Shown: positions 9,984-19,756, counted from the first letter of the stretch. The stretch: DNA of 64,000 nucleotides from JAJPKK01 sp963802745 (GCA_963802745.1 CAWDKL010000055.1:62001-126000), one strand, 5' to 3'. The notes: a model not told the origin generated them from the letters alone. Made by a program: numbers and translations.

Positions 9984-10432
9984 TCGCTTTGGACACCAAT
10001 ATCCTGGCCTACGCGGAAGGGGTGAGCGGTCATGCGATGAAAAAATCGGCGATCGCCCTGATCCAAAAACTGTCCCCGGCCGCAACCGTGTTGCCGGTCC
10101 AAACGCTGGGTGAACTGTTCCACGTGCTGACGCGGAAAGCTGGGCGCTCCCCGGCCGATGCGCGCGCGGCGATCTTGAGCTGGCGGGATACGTTTCCGGC
10201 GATCGAAACGTCGCCAGCCGTTATGTTTGCAGCAACCGACCTTGCGACCGACCACCGGTTCGGCATCTGGGACGCGGTGATCGTCTGCGCGGCCGCCGCC
10301 GCTGGGTGCCGGCTGCTGCTTTCGGAAGATATGCAGCACGGCTTCACCTGGAGCGGCGTTACCATCGTCAACCCGTTCGCCCCGGTGAAGCATGCCGTCC
10401 TCGACGCTATGTTGAAAGGCGGGGCCTCGTAG
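9980..10432 (+). CDS. VapC-like PIN-domain ribonuclease toxin
   Basis: 150 residues starting at TTG 9980, translationally coupled to the antitoxin by a 4-base overlap. PIN-domain acidic residues are all visible: Asp5 (ALDTN), Glu45 (TLGELFHVL), Asp98 (GIWDAVI) and Glu116/Asp117 (LSEDMQ). These coordinate magnesium for RNA cleavage. Length is normal for VapC. The pair forms a type II toxin-antitoxin module of the mixed Phd-PIN kind common in Hyphomicrobiales. Everything suggests an intact module. Confidence 0.88.
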   Translation: MIALDTNILAYAEGVSGHAMKKSAIALIQKLSPAATVLPVQTLGELFHVLTRKAGRSPADARAAILSWRDTFPAIETSPAVMFAATDLATDHRFGIWDAVIVCAAAAAGCRLLLSEDMQHGFTWSGVTIVNPFAPVKHAVLDAMLKGGAS

Positions 10433-10527
10433 CGGCCCGCAGGGGCATCGAATCCGCTCCACGCCCGCCCATAACAAAATAACAAACGGTTCGAATTTGC
10501 GCGCTGCCGGGCTACATTGCGTCCCGC

Positions 10528-11916
10528 GTGAATGCGCCCGAAAATGCGTCCCTTGCCCCGGAGTGCCCGATGTCCCGTTCCGAAGTCCGCCTCTCCGCCG
10601 CCGCGCGGCCCAACGATCTCGAAGCCTTCTGGATGCCGTTCACGCCGAACCGCGCCTTCAAGAAGGCGCCGCGGCTCTTGCTGCGCGCCAAGGACATGCA
10701 CTACTACCGGGATGACGGAGGTGCGGTGCTGGACGGCGCGGCGGGCCTGTGGTGCTGCAATGCCGGGCATAACCGCGACCCGATCGTGGCGGCGATCCAG
10801 CGGCAGGCTGCGGAACTCGATTATGCGCCGGCGTTCCAGTTTGCCCATCCGCAGGCCTTCGAACTGGCGAGCCGCATTGCGGCGCTGGCGCCGGGCGACC
10901 TCGACCACGTGTTCTTCTGCAATTCCGGTTCCGAGGCGGTCGATACGGCGCTCAAAATCGCGATTGCGTATCACAACGTCCGCGGGGCCGGCGGCCGCAC
11001 CCGGCTGATCGGGCGCGAACGCGGCTATCACGGCGTCGGGTTCGGCGGCATTTCGGTCGGCGGCATCGTCAACAACCGCAAATTCTTCGGCTCGCTGCTG
11101 ACCGGCGTCGATCATTTGCCCCACACCTATAGCCGCGAGCATCAGGCCTTCACCAAAGGCGAGCCCGAATGGGGTGCGCATCTTGCCGACGATCTCGAAC
11201 GCATCGTGGCGCTGCACGACGCTTCCACCATCGCGGCGGTCATTGTCGAGCCGATGGCGGGGTCAACCGGCGCGCTGCCGGCGCCGAAGGGATATCTGCA
11301 GCGGCTGCGGGCGATCTGCGACAAATATGGGATTCTGCTCATCTTCGATGAGGTGATCACCGGCTACGGGCGGCTCGGCCACGCCTTTGCGGCGGAGCGC
11401 TACGGGGTAGTGCCGGACATCATCACCTTTGCCAAAGGCATCACCTCCGGCACGGTGCCGATGGGCGGCGCCATCGTGCGCACCGGCATCTATGACGCAT
11501 TCATGAATGGCCCGGAGCATGTGATCGAGCTGTTCCACGGCTACACCTATTCGGCGCATCCGCTGGCCTGCGCGGCGGCTCTGGCGACGCTCGATCTCTA
11601 CCGCGACGAAAAGCTGTTCGAACGGGCGCGGGCGCTCGAACCGGTTTTCGCGGACGCCGCCATGTCGCTGCGCGGCCGCCCCAATGTGCTCGACATCCGC
11701 ACCGTCGGCCTCGTCGCCGGCATCGACCTCGCCTCCAAGCCTGACGGCTTCGGCAAGCGCGCCACGACGGCGATGGAAAAAGCCTTCAATGACGAGAACC
11801 TGCTGGTCCGCATCACCGGCGATACCATCGCGGTGACACCGCCGCTGATCGTCAGCGAAGCGCAGATCGGCGAGATTTTCGACAAGGTCGGCCGGGCGAT
11901 CGACGCGGTGCGATAG
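10528..11916 (+). CDS. class III pyridoxal-phosphate aminotransferase (omega-amino acid:pyruvate type)
   Basis: 462 residues from GTG 10528 (ATG 10570 is a possible alternative). Fold-type I class III features: the cofactor phosphate region FFCNSGSEAVDTALKIA, the family signature LLIFDEVITGYGRLG with the cofactor Asp, and the Schiff-base lysine in ITFAKGITSG. The substrate-side N-terminus (FWMPFTPNRAFKKAPR) matches beta-alanine/omega-amino acid:pyruvate transaminases. It would move an amino group from beta-alanine, taurine or an amine to pyruvate in the cytosol. It is a single gene, with no obvious catabolic partner beside it. The family is firm and the substrate uncertain. Confidence 0.9.
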   Translation: MNAPENASLAPECPMSRSEVRLSAAARPNDLEAFWMPFTPNRAFKKAPRLLLRAKDMHYYRDDGGAVLDGAAGLWCCNAGHNRDPIVAAIQRQAAELDYAPAFQFAHPQAFELASRIAALAPGDLDHVFFCNSGSEAVDTALKIAIAYHNVRGAGGRTRLIGRERGYHGVGFGGISVGGIVNNRKFFGSLLTGVDHLPHTYSREHQAFTKGEPEWGAHLADDLERIVALHDASTIAAVIVEPMAGSTGALPAPKGYLQRLRAICDKYGILLIFDEVITGYGRLGHAFAAERYGVVPDIITFAKGITSGTVPMGGAIVRTGIYDAFMNGPEHVIELFHGYTYSAHPLACAAALATLDLYRDEKLFERARALEPVFADAAMSLRGRPNVLDIRTVGLVAGIDLASKPDGFGKRATTAMEKAFNDENLLVRITGDTIAVTPPLIVSEAQIGEIFDKVGRAIDAVR

Positions 11917-12027
11917 CGCCGCCGGCGTTTCGCATTATCTGGGAGCGCCGGCCCGGCGCCTTCCAGTTCCTCTACCGCCCGTTTGGGAATCGCGTTTCGC
12001 ACCGGCGCAACGATCGACCGTGGCGCT

Positions 12028-14370
12028 TCAAGCCATCTCCGGCACCGGCGGCGCCACCGGCTTTTCCCGCACCCGCAGCTTTGCGGCCTGCACCAGCGGC
12101 GGGCAGCGGGTGTCGTCATAATATTCGACTTGGCAGTCGAGGCACTGGAAGCACTCGGCGGTGATGATCTTGCCGCTCTTCTCAATCGCCCGCACCGGGC
12201 ACGAGCGCTCGCACAAATGGCACGGATTGCCGCATTCGGGACGGCGCTTGAGCATATCGATGAGGTGCAGCCGGTCGAGGACCGCCAAAAAGCCGCCGAG
12301 CGGACACAGAAAGCGGCAATAGGCCCGTTCGGAGAAAAGCCCGATCGCCAGCAAGATACCAGCGTAGATCACATAAGGCCAGGCACGGGTGAATTTCGAG
12401 ATGATGGCGGTCTTGAACGGTTCGATCTCGGTGGTAGCTCCCGATGGGTCCAACTCGGACATCACCAGCACCAGCACCACGGCGGCGGCGATGTATTTGC
12501 CGAGCCACAGGCGCTTCTCCAAGGCGGCTGAGGGGTTCCATTGCGGCACGCGCAAGGCGCGCGCGAGCTGGCCTAGCAGCTCCTGCAGCGCGCCGAATGG
12601 GCACAGCCAGCCGCAGAACACACCGCGCCCGATCAGAACCAGCGAAATCAGCGTGTAGCCGGCGATCATCACCATCAGCGGCTCGGCCAGATAGGTTCCG
12701 TAATCCAGCTTGAGGAACGGCGCCCGCAGATAATTCATCACATTGACGATGGAGAGTTGCACGCCCGCGGTCCAGCCGAGCCACACCAGCACGATCAGCA
12801 GGAAGCCGTTGCGGACCAAGCGGTGGGCGAGGCGATAACGCGACAGCGTCGCCTGGAAGATGAAGATCAGGGTCAGCACCGACAGCAACACGGCAAGCAG
12901 AACGACATTCAGGCGATTATCATGCCATGCGTTAACCCAGGCCGGCACCGCGGCGTCGTTCAAGGCGTCGAGATCTTCCAGCGCCAGGGGCGGCTCCGAC
13001 TCCGCGGGCTTTTGTGCTTCGCCGTTCTTGCCCTCAACTGCGGCAAATTGCGGCACGACGGGCTGAATGGGCGTGGCAAGCTGGGCGGGGGTGTCGTCGT
13101 GGCTGGTCAGCGCCTGCAGGTCGGGCACCGTATAGTCAAGCCCGAACGCGACCGTGACCGGCTTGGTGGCCTCGCCATGAACCAGGATTTCGAGCCGCCA
13201 CGGCTTGGCGGGGTCGAAACCGGCACTGGCCGGCACCGTGAACACCGCGGCATCATCCATCCCCTTGATGCCTTCGCGATAGGCATTGACCCACTGATAG
13301 TCGCCCTGGGTGAAGCCGAACGATTTTCCGTCCTGGACGACACGCAGGCGATCGAAGCGATGCCCCTCGTCGTCGCGAAAGAATTTGTTGCCCTTGAAGT
13401 CGTAGCGGCCGGCGGAGGCGACGAAGATCGACTGCGCCTCATCCGGCATCCGGCGCTTGAAATCCTCGAAATTCACCATGCCGACCAGGTTGCCGCCGAT
13501 CGCGGCGGGCGTGAACAGCGCGACGGCGAAGTCGATATAAAGGTCGTTGGGACGGCCGAGCGGCACGTCGAGCTTAGCGTCGGGCGCGCCGGCCTCGCTG
13601 AGTGCGGCGGCGACATCGCCCATGGTGACCCGCCGGCGCGTCACCGCCCCCGCGGCGACCAGAGACTCCCAGGATTTGCGCGTGAAGCTGTCGACATCGA
13701 GCGCCGGGGCAGCGGCCGCGGCGACCGGGGCCGCAACGCCGGCTGCGGCACTCGGCACCGTGGCACCGGGGGCTGCCGCCACCGCCGCCGGCGGCCGCGC
13801 GATGCGGGGGCGCAACACCAGCGCGGCGGTAATGGAGATGGCGGCGCGCATCGCCCGCGAGCTGACCGACGCACCGGCGACGAAATCCGGTGGCAGAATA
13901 TTGGTGGCACCGCGCAGCGGCCGGCCGGCTTCGCGCGCCAGAAATGTATCGAGCAGGCGCTGGCGGCGGACATCATGCAGGATGTACGGCTCGTTGTGGA
14001 ACACCGCTTTGGCCCCGGTGATGCGGCCGGACAAATCGATGCCCGCGATCACGTCGAACGGCGTCGTCGAGTAGCCGGGCGCCGCGATGATATCGAGGGT
14101 CGAAAACACATAAGCCGCCACCTTGTCGCCCTTATACACCGCGATCGCGGGCGGCATACCTTCCTCCGGCCCCAGCCGATCGGCGCCGCCGGGAAACACC
14201 ACCGCCATGACCTCGGGGGTCAACCGTTCCGCGAGCTTGCCCTTTTCGGCGATTGCCGGTGAGGCAAGCAAGAGGACAAGGGCAGCGATGCACGCTCCGC
14301 GCAGATGGGTCAGGCATGCGGCAAGCCGCGGCCAAGCAGCGGCACGACTTAGGGACACCAGGTAAGACAT
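12028..14370 (-). CDS. nosR: NosR/NirI-family membrane flavin and polyferredoxin protein
   Basis: 780 residues. Order: signal/first helix (ALVLLLASPAIA), periplasmic FMN-binding domain (about 60-190) with PDFVAGASVSS at 161-171 as the flavin-attachment region, an Ala/Pro-rich linker (about 195-225), a second periplasmic domain, then a bundle of helices with two CxxxCP motifs (FCGWLCPFGA and CRFLCPLGG), and a C-terminal ferredoxin part with CGNPCHLCERSCP and CFQCLDCQ. NosR feeds electrons to, or helps expression of, nitrous oxide reductase; NirI is its nitrite-reductase paralogue. No nosZ, nosD or nir gene is in the window, so it is an orphan here. Ser stands where most flavinylated members have Thr. 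The symbol is by family resemblance only. Confidence 0.85.
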   Translation of the reverse strand: MSYLVSLSRAAAWPRLAACLTHLRGACIAALVLLLASPAIAEKGKLAERLTPEVMAVVFPGGADRLGPEEGMPPAIAVYKGDKVAAYVFSTLDIIAAPGYSTTPFDVIAGIDLSGRITGAKAVFHNEPYILHDVRRQRLLDTFLAREAGRPLRGATNILPPDFVAGASVSSRAMRAAISITAALVLRPRIARPPAAVAAAPGATVPSAAAGVAAPVAAAAAPALDVDSFTRKSWESLVAAGAVTRRRVTMGDVAAALSEAGAPDAKLDVPLGRPNDLYIDFAVALFTPAAIGGNLVGMVNFEDFKRRMPDEAQSIFVASAGRYDFKGNKFFRDDEGHRFDRLRVVQDGKSFGFTQGDYQWVNAYREGIKGMDDAAVFTVPASAGFDPAKPWRLEILVHGEATKPVTVAFGLDYTVPDLQALTSHDDTPAQLATPIQPVVPQFAAVEGKNGEAQKPAESEPPLALEDLDALNDAAVPAWVNAWHDNRLNVVLLAVLLSVLTLIFIFQATLSRYRLAHRLVRNGFLLIVLVWLGWTAGVQLSIVNVMNYLRAPFLKLDYGTYLAEPLMVMIAGYTLISLVLIGRGVFCGWLCPFGALQELLGQLARALRVPQWNPSAALEKRLWLGKYIAAAVVLVLVMSELDPSGATTEIEPFKTAIISKFTRAWPYVIYAGILLAIGLFSERAYCRFLCPLGGFLAVLDRLHLIDMLKRRPECGNPCHLCERSCPVRAIEKSGKIITAECFQCLDCQVEYYDDTRCPPLVQAAKLRVREKPVAPPVPEMA

Positions 14371-14787
14371 TTGAACCCCTGCTCAGGATGGCGGCGGCGC
14401 TGCAAGTAATCAGGAAAAACATGTCGGAGCAAGGCGCGGCGGAATACGGAGCGTGGGTAGGGTGTCTTGTTCCATGTCTTTGCAAATAGCCCACAATCCA
14501 GTGGCCGCATCCGGCGCGCGAGAGCGCGCCATCCTCTCCGAAGCTCACCCCCGCTAAGGCGCGGGACAGCGGCATGAGCGCGCAGGGGGCGCTACGTTCT
14601 TCAAATGGGTATGGAAGCCTTCCGCATCCGCGACAGCACAGATGAACCTGCAGAAGGCGAGAGACGCCGCGGCCGGCCATCAAATAGCGCCCCGAAACGG
14701 CCGCCATGCGTTGTATATCGCTCTCCGGACTGAAATGGTCGGCCGCGAAGCGCGATGCGCGATGCACGAAAGCACCAGGAGAACGAC
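14371..14787. other. 417-bp divergent intergenic region
   Basis: It lies between the nosR-like gene (minus) and the 14788 gene (plus), so both promoters should be here. I looked for a TTGAT-N4-ATCAA FNR/NNR box upstream of the nosR-like gene and found none that is convincing. No gene or repeat is evident. Confidence 0.4.
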
Positions 14788-15183
14788 GTGACCCAGCTGC
14801 CTCACACATTCAAGCGCATCCGCCTGAACCTGGCGCGGTCGAAGGAATTTCCTGCCGGGTCGGCGCGGCACGGCTATGAATTCGTAGCGCCCCTCGATGC
14901 CGGCGGCCATATCGATCCGGTCCAGTGGCAGACGCACCGCCAAAATTGCGGCGTGCGCCGGTTCTGGGGCGGCGAGGAGGAACACGGACATCTGCTGCAC
15001 AAGCCGGGCGGCGTCGAGCATGCCCGCTGGGTATTCGACTACGAGGGCGCTGGCGCGGAGGACGAAGAATCCGGTTACCGCTTCGGCTCGCATGCGTTCC
15101 GGCCGGGCGAATACGTGACCATCCGCGATGAAGATGGCGATATGCATACGTTCCTGGTCGTGTCGGTGGAACCGGCGACCTGA
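14788..15183 (+). CDS. conserved hypothetical protein, about 131 residues
   Basis: Start GTG 14788 (VTQLPHTFKRIRL), chosen because AGGAGA lies six bases upstream; the frame is open from 14755. Soluble, acidic and without a signal peptide or helices. It has recurring short polar/aromatic segments (HGYEFVAPLD, CGVRRFWGGEE, GHLLHKPGG, WVFDYEG, SHAFRPGEYVTI, HTFLVVSVEP), which suggest a small beta-barrel or cupin-like fold, but I cannot place it in a named family. Two histidines near GHLLHK and one in HTF could bind metal; this is inference. It is alone between nosR and the MFS gene. Confidence 0.75.
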   Translation: MTQLPHTFKRIRLNLARSKEFPAGSARHGYEFVAPLDAGGHIDPVQWQTHRQNCGVRRFWGGEEEHGHLLHKPGGVEHARWVFDYEGAGAEDEESGYRFGSHAFRPGEYVTIRDEDGDMHTFLVVSVEPAT

Positions 15184-15415
15184 TGACGCTACCCGTGCGG
15201 GCCGGCGGTTGAACCGGGGCCTGGGAGTATTTGACCCCGACCGCAGCTGCCGGATGTCCTGGTTACGCTCCGGCGACCACCGCGGCGATCACGCCGCTTC
15301 GGCCGGTTTGTTGCCCAAAATATCGACATAGCGGAAACAATTCCGGTTTGTGAATGGCCGGCGCAACCGCGAACCTCAACCCCCCACCGCGCGAATGCAA
15401 TCGCGCGGTGATTGA

Positions 15416-16690
15416 TTGGAAAGCCCTCCCTTGACGAATACAGCGACCGTCGCGCCCCTGCCCGCCCCCGCAAGCCATTCCTTCGCCGCGCTGCGCCATG
15501 GCGGCTACCGCGCCCAGTTCATCACTTACGTGCTCGCCATGATGGCGGACAATATCGAGCACGTGATCAGCTACTGGATGGTGTTCCGCAAGTTCAATTC
15601 GCCGGCGCTCGCGGGGTTCGCGGTGGTGTCGCACTGGCTGCCGTTCCTCATGTTCTCGGTCGCGGCCGGGGCTTTGGCCGATCGCTTCGACCCCCGCCGG
15701 CTCATCCAATGTGGCATGGGGCTGTTCATTCTCGCTTCGCTTGGCTGGGGCTATTTCTTCATCACCGACACGCTGCAGATGTGGCATGCGATGGCGCTCT
15801 TGGTCATCCACGGCTGCGCCGGGGTGCTGTGGCAGACGCCGGGGCAGATGCTGCTATACGACATCGTCGGCCCCGCCGACCTGCCGAGCGCGGTGCGCCT
15901 CAACGCCACCGCGCGCTATCTCGGCGTGCTGGTCGGACCCGCGGTGGGCGGCGCCATCATGCTGGCGCTCGGCCCCTCGCGCGGCATCCTGCTCAACACG
16001 GTGTTCTACCTGCCGCTGGTGCTGTGGCTCGTGAATGCGCCCTACGGACCAAAATTCCGCAAGGGCGGCCCGCCGCCGCGGCGCGCCGTCAAGGGTTTTG
16101 CCGACATTCTGCTGGCCATGCGCGAGATCGCCGGGCAGCCCATCATCATTGCCATGGTCCTGCTCGCCGGCTGCACCTCATTCTTCATCGGCAATGCCTA
16201 TAATGCGCAGATGCCTGGCTTTGCCGCCGACCTCGGTCACGGCGACCCCGGCGTCTCCTACTCGATGCTGCTGGCGGCCGATGCTGCCGGCGCGCTGTTG
16301 GCCGGCATCGTGCTCGAAGGCCGCGCCCTGCTGCCCGCACGGGCCCGCACCGCCATCGTGCTGGCCTGCTTATGGTGCTGCGCGCTCGCCGCCTTTGCGA
16401 TGGCCAGGATCTATCCGCTGGCGCTGGTGCTCCTCTTCACCGCGGGCTTCTTCGAACTCGCCTTCAACACCATGGCGCAAGCGCTGGTGCAGCTCAACGC
16501 ACCGACCGCAATCCGCGGCCGGGTCATCGGCCTCTACAACATGGCAAGCTTGGGGCTGCGCGCCTTCAGCGGCGTAACGGTGGGGCTCATCGGCAGCGTG
16601 ATCGGCGTCCACTGGTCGCTGGCGCTGTCCGCAATGGCGGTGCTGGCGTGCGCGCTGGGGCTGCTTGGGTGGCTGCGGCGGGCGGAGTGA
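15416..16690 (+). CDS. MFS transporter (EntS-like, MFS_3)
   Basis: 424 residues with about twelve hydrophobic helices; a TTG at 15416 or 15431 is the start. The N-terminus AALRHGGYRAQFITYVLAM, the loop GALADRFDPRRLI between helices 2 and 3 and a second-half GRVIGLYNMASLGLRAF match the MFS_3 family of efflux carriers related to the enterobactin exporter. It would export a small molecule by proton antiport. The substrate is unknown and no siderophore genes are nearby. Confidence 0.88.
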   Translation: MESPPLTNTATVAPLPAPASHSFAALRHGGYRAQFITYVLAMMADNIEHVISYWMVFRKFNSPALAGFAVVSHWLPFLMFSVAAGALADRFDPRRLIQCGMGLFILASLGWGYFFITDTLQMWHAMALLVIHGCAGVLWQTPGQMLLYDIVGPADLPSAVRLNATARYLGVLVGPAVGGAIMLALGPSRGILLNTVFYLPLVLWLVNAPYGPKFRKGGPPPRRAVKGFADILLAMREIAGQPIIIAMVLLAGCTSFFIGNAYNAQMPGFAADLGHGDPGVSYSMLLAADAAGALLAGIVLEGRALLPARARTAIVLACLWCCALAAFAMARIYPLALVLLFTAGFFELAFNTMAQALVQLNAPTAIRGRVIGLYNMASLGLRAFSGVTVGLIGSVIGVHWSLALSAMAVLACALGLLGWLRRAE

Positions 16691-16791
16691 ACGCGCGTCC
16701 GCGCCGACCTTTTGCCGCGGTTGGCGGCTGAGTCTTGCCATTGGGGTGCTGCACGAATCCTTTATATGTTGCTCATGATCGGATTCTCCGC

Positions 16792-17412
16792 ATGAAGACG
16801 CTCGCGCGCGCATTCTGGATCGTCGTTGCACTGCTGTTCCTGCTGGAAGCATGGCTGTGGGACCGCCTTGAGCCGGTCGTCGCCCGGATCGTCGGTATCA
16901 TCCCATGGGGGCGATTCAAGCCGGTGCTGGCGACGGCTGTCAGCCGGCTGTCGCCGCAGGCGACCCTTGTGGTGTTCGTGATTCCGGTCATCTTGTTGCT
17001 GCCGGTCAAATTTCTCGAAGTGTGGCTGCTGGTGCACCGGCAATGGCTCGCCGGCCTGGCGGTGCTTATCCTCGCCAAGCTGGTGGGACTTGGCGTGACC
17101 GCCTTCATCTTCGAGGTGACGAAGGACAAGCTCCTGCAGATGGCCTGGTTTCGCCGTGTCTATGCATTCTTCATGTGGGCGCGAACCTGGGCGCACGAAA
17201 AAGTAGAGCCCATTCGCCGCTGGGCGCGGACCTGGGCGGAGGGCAAAATCGAACCGATCCGCCGCCGGGCGCGGGCGTGGTCGCAAGAGACCATCGTGCC
17301 GCTGGCACAGCGCCTGCAACAGTGGCGGCGCGTGCCGCGCCGACCGCACAATGGCCGCTTCCGTTACCGGCTCGCACAAATTCGGCGCCGCGTGCGGTCA
17401 GCGAGGTCATGA
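16792..17412 (+). CDS. membrane protein with three tandem 15-residue amphipathic repeats
   Basis: 206 residues from ATG 16792; the frame extends up to 16735 but without support. Three hydrophobic helices (about 8-22, 55-75, 85-108) are followed by a basic C-terminal tail. Residues 130-144, 145-159 and 160-174 are three copies of a pattern ARTWA..K.EPIRRW, the third degenerate (ARAWSQETIVPLAQR). The tail is rich in Arg and Trp and likely lies on the cytoplasmic membrane face. No named family is recognised. It is convergent with the DUF4337 gene, 36 bp away. Confidence 0.75.
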   Translation: MKTLARAFWIVVALLFLLEAWLWDRLEPVVARIVGIIPWGRFKPVLATAVSRLSPQATLVVFVIPVILLLPVKFLEVWLLVHRQWLAGLAVLILAKLVGLGVTAFIFEVTKDKLLQMAWFRRVYAFFMWARTWAHEKVEPIRRWARTWAEGKIEPIRRRARAWSQETIVPLAQRLQQWRRVPRRPHNGRFRYRLAQIRRRVRSARS

Positions 17413-17448
17413 GGGAGCCAATGGCGACCCGTAGCAGCTGCCATCGCG

Positions 17449-18033
17449 TTAGCCGAGATGCAGCGCATGCGGGGCGAACAAGCCGAGCGCCGTGAATATG
17501 ATGCCGAGACAGGCAACTCCTCCCGCGATCCAGGCCAATACCACCATGCCGGTAATGACGGCCGCCGAGCAGAGCACGATGCCGATCTGGAACGCCGCCG
17601 ACCCAAGTTCGTAGCTGTGGTAGCGGGCCAGTGCCGTGTCGCGCGTGTGTTCCAGCGCCTCGGCCTGTTCGCGCAGCTCCTTGCGTCCATCCCGTTCCTT
17701 GGGATCGGATTCATAACGCGCGACCGTCGCCTTCCAGGCGTCGATCTGCTTCGTCATCGCACCCTTGATCTCGTCGGTGGCGGCATGCGGCAACTGGAGG
17801 GTCGTTCCCTCCGCCGCGGTGCGGATTGCGGTCTGCCGGATCGTCTTGGCCTGAAAGAAATTCCACGTATCCGAGGCCTTGATGTTCAGATTGATCGCCT
17901 CCGTATTGGCGCTCTTGCCGAGCGTCTCGGACAACGCGAGCAACAGCGCCATAATGGCGATCGCAAGCGCAATTTTTTTGTTGGAATGGGCCGCGTGTTT
18001 CGCGTGCTCGGCATGTTCGTGGGCTTCAGACAT
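17449..18033 (-). CDS. DUF4337 family membrane protein
   Basis: 194 residues from ATG 18033. A His/Glu-rich N-terminus (HEHAEHAKHAAH) leads into a helix (KIALAIAIMALLLALSE), a central soluble coiled region with SDTWNFFQAKTIRQT and ERDGRKELREQAEALEH, and two C-terminal helices (IGIVLCSAAVITGMVV, GIIFTALGLFAP). This is the layout of DUF4337. The function is unknown; the family is often annotated only as membrane protein. An upstream open extension to 18165 lacks the His-rich start and is rejected. Confidence 0.85.
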   Translation of the reverse strand: MSEAHEHAEHAKHAAHSNKKIALAIAIMALLLALSETLGKSANTEAINLNIKASDTWNFFQAKTIRQTAIRTAAEGTTLQLPHAATDEIKGAMTKQIDAWKATVARYESDPKERDGRKELREQAEALEHTRDTALARYHSYELGSAAFQIGIVLCSAAVITGMVVLAWIAGGVACLGIIFTALGLFAPHALHLG

Positions 18034-18282
18034 GGCACTCCCCCGTCCGCGATGGCGGGCAAACCATGGGGCGGCGGCGTATGTGGCGCAAGGGGGCGCG
18101 GGAATGTTGTCCAAGCGGAAGCAAAGGCGACGCCCGCGCAGCCGACGGGCGACACCGGCGACCACCGACGACGGGCGCGCGGCTTTCGGCTTGCGCCCAA
18201 ACCGGCTACGATGCGCGCCGGTTTGGGTTCATGAGGGGAACCCGGTTCCCAAAAACGCAGACATGCAAAAGGAGAATCCAGT

Positions 18283-19502
18283 ATGCGCGGGAGGTTTTCT
18301 GGCTCGATGATCACGGCCGCCATCGCGGGAGTCGCTGTCGGCACCGTCAGTGCGGGAGCCGTCATACCGGCGAAAGCGCAGACGCCGACGGCCACATCGG
18401 CGGCCGCCACGACACCGGCCGCGGCGCTGAAAACGCCTTGGGGCGAACCCGATCTCCAGGGCATCTGGACCGATGAAACCGACACGCCGTTCCAGCGCTC
18501 GCCAAAATACGCAAACCAGGAGTTCTTTACCGAGGCGCAGCGGGCGGCGCTCGACGAGTTGCGCGGATCGGTACGCGGCCGCGACGAGCGTGGCGAGCGC
18601 GGCAGCGAGCGCGACGTCTCCGGCGCCTACAACGCGGTGTGGGGGGCATTCAAGCGCACCGGCAAACGCACCTCCATGATCGTCGATCCGCCCAATGGCC
18701 GCATCCCGCCGATGCTGCCGGCGGCCGAGAAGATCATCGCCGACGATCGCGACGTTCCGCTTCGAGCTGATGCGCGCTACGCAGACCTGCAAGCTCAAGC
18801 AACCCGGCTGCGCCGGCGGCTTTTACGATCCGACACCCTCCCCGCGCGGCGCCGACCAGCCGCCGCGCTACAACACCGCGCGGATGAACCGCCACGCCGA
18901 TATCGAGGACGGCGCGCTGGCGGACCGCTGCCTGACCATCGGCCTGCCGGAATTCGGCGCCGGCAACGGCGGCGGCAGTTTCCGCCGCATCGTGCAGAGC
19001 CCGGGCGGCATCGCGATTGCCTACGACGTGGGCCAGGGCCAGGGCTGGCAGCGCACGATCGTGATGAACGGCACGCCGCATCTGCCGGCCAACATGCGGC
19101 AGTGGTTCGGCGATTCGCGCGGCCATTGGGAGGGCAACACGCTGGTGGTCGATGTGACCAATTTCAGCCCGAAAGATCGATTACCGGGGTTCGCGGGAAA
19201 ACCTGCATTTAATCGAGCGCTGGACCCGGACCAGCCCGACCACACTCGAATATATGGTGACCATCGAGGATCCGACCGTGTGGACGCGGCCGTGGACCGT
19301 GAAACAGGAGTTCATCAAGCAGAACGAGGAACAAAACCGGATTTACTACGAGCCGCGCTGCGTCGAAGGCAATTTCGGCTATCCCTCGGTCATGAAGGCG
19401 GCACGGCAGGAAGACCGCGAATTCGCGGAAGGGCGCGGGATCAATCCGCTGCTCAAGGACAACGCATCGGGCGCCGCCGCGCCGGACCCGCTGCAGCAAT
19501 AA
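18283..19502 (+). pseudogene. exported hypothetical protein, two frameshifts
   Basis: Start ATG 18283 with a strong site (AAAAGGAGAA) just upstream. Three frames join: 18283 to about 18760, about 18760-19185, and about 19190-19502, for about 405 residues. A signal peptide (ITAAIAGVAVGTVSAGAVIPAKAQ) is followed by TPWGEPDLQGIWTDE, a motif I associate with a family of exported proteins of unknown function common in soil Proteobacteria. Later landmarks are CLTIGLPEF, GHWEGNTLVVDVTNF and VEGNFGYPS. The second junction should read from NFSPK into SRENLHLIERWTR. Both shifts are +1. It would be periplasmic. Confidence 0.7.
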
Positions 19503-19529
19503 CATTTGGGGGGCTGGAAGGGCGGGGAT

Positions 19530-19712
19530 GTGCACGTCCCCGCTCCCCATGGCGTTCTTCACGCCGTGGGGAGAGGGTCAGGGTGAGAGGCAGGGGCACG
19601 TGAGGGCTTTGCGGCAGCGCTGCGACAGAAATGATCGCTCCATTCGTCCGCGCTCGCACCTGCCCCTCACCCCAACCCTCTCCCCATCGTGAAGAACGAT
19701 GGGGAGAGGGAG
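19530..19712. repeat. dispersed palindromic repeat pair (family A)
   Basis: Same family as the pair at 6.6-6.8 kb: GGCGTTCTTCACGCC hairpin plus GGGGAGAGGGTCAGGGTGAG on one side, CACCTGCCCCTCACCCCAAC with an ATCGTGAAGAACGAT hairpin on the other. It fills the gap before the binding-protein gene. Confidence 0.75.
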
Positions 19713-19756
19713 AGCGCGTCCCGGCGCGACGCCAAGCGTCGCCTTAGAAATGTGCA

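Noticed and set aside
11917..12027. GCGCCGGCCCGGCGC palindrome as a terminator between convergent genes
   Set aside because: Loop of a single base is sterically poor and there is no T-run; likely chance in GC-rich DNA.
12757..14262. 501-residue open frame on the plus strand
   Set aside because: Antisense to the nosR-like gene; low-complexity Arg/Gly/His content typical of high-GC shadows.
14371..14520. FNR/NNR box upstream of the nosR-like gene
   Set aside because: Only partial half-sites; nothing close to TTGAT-N4-ATCAA.
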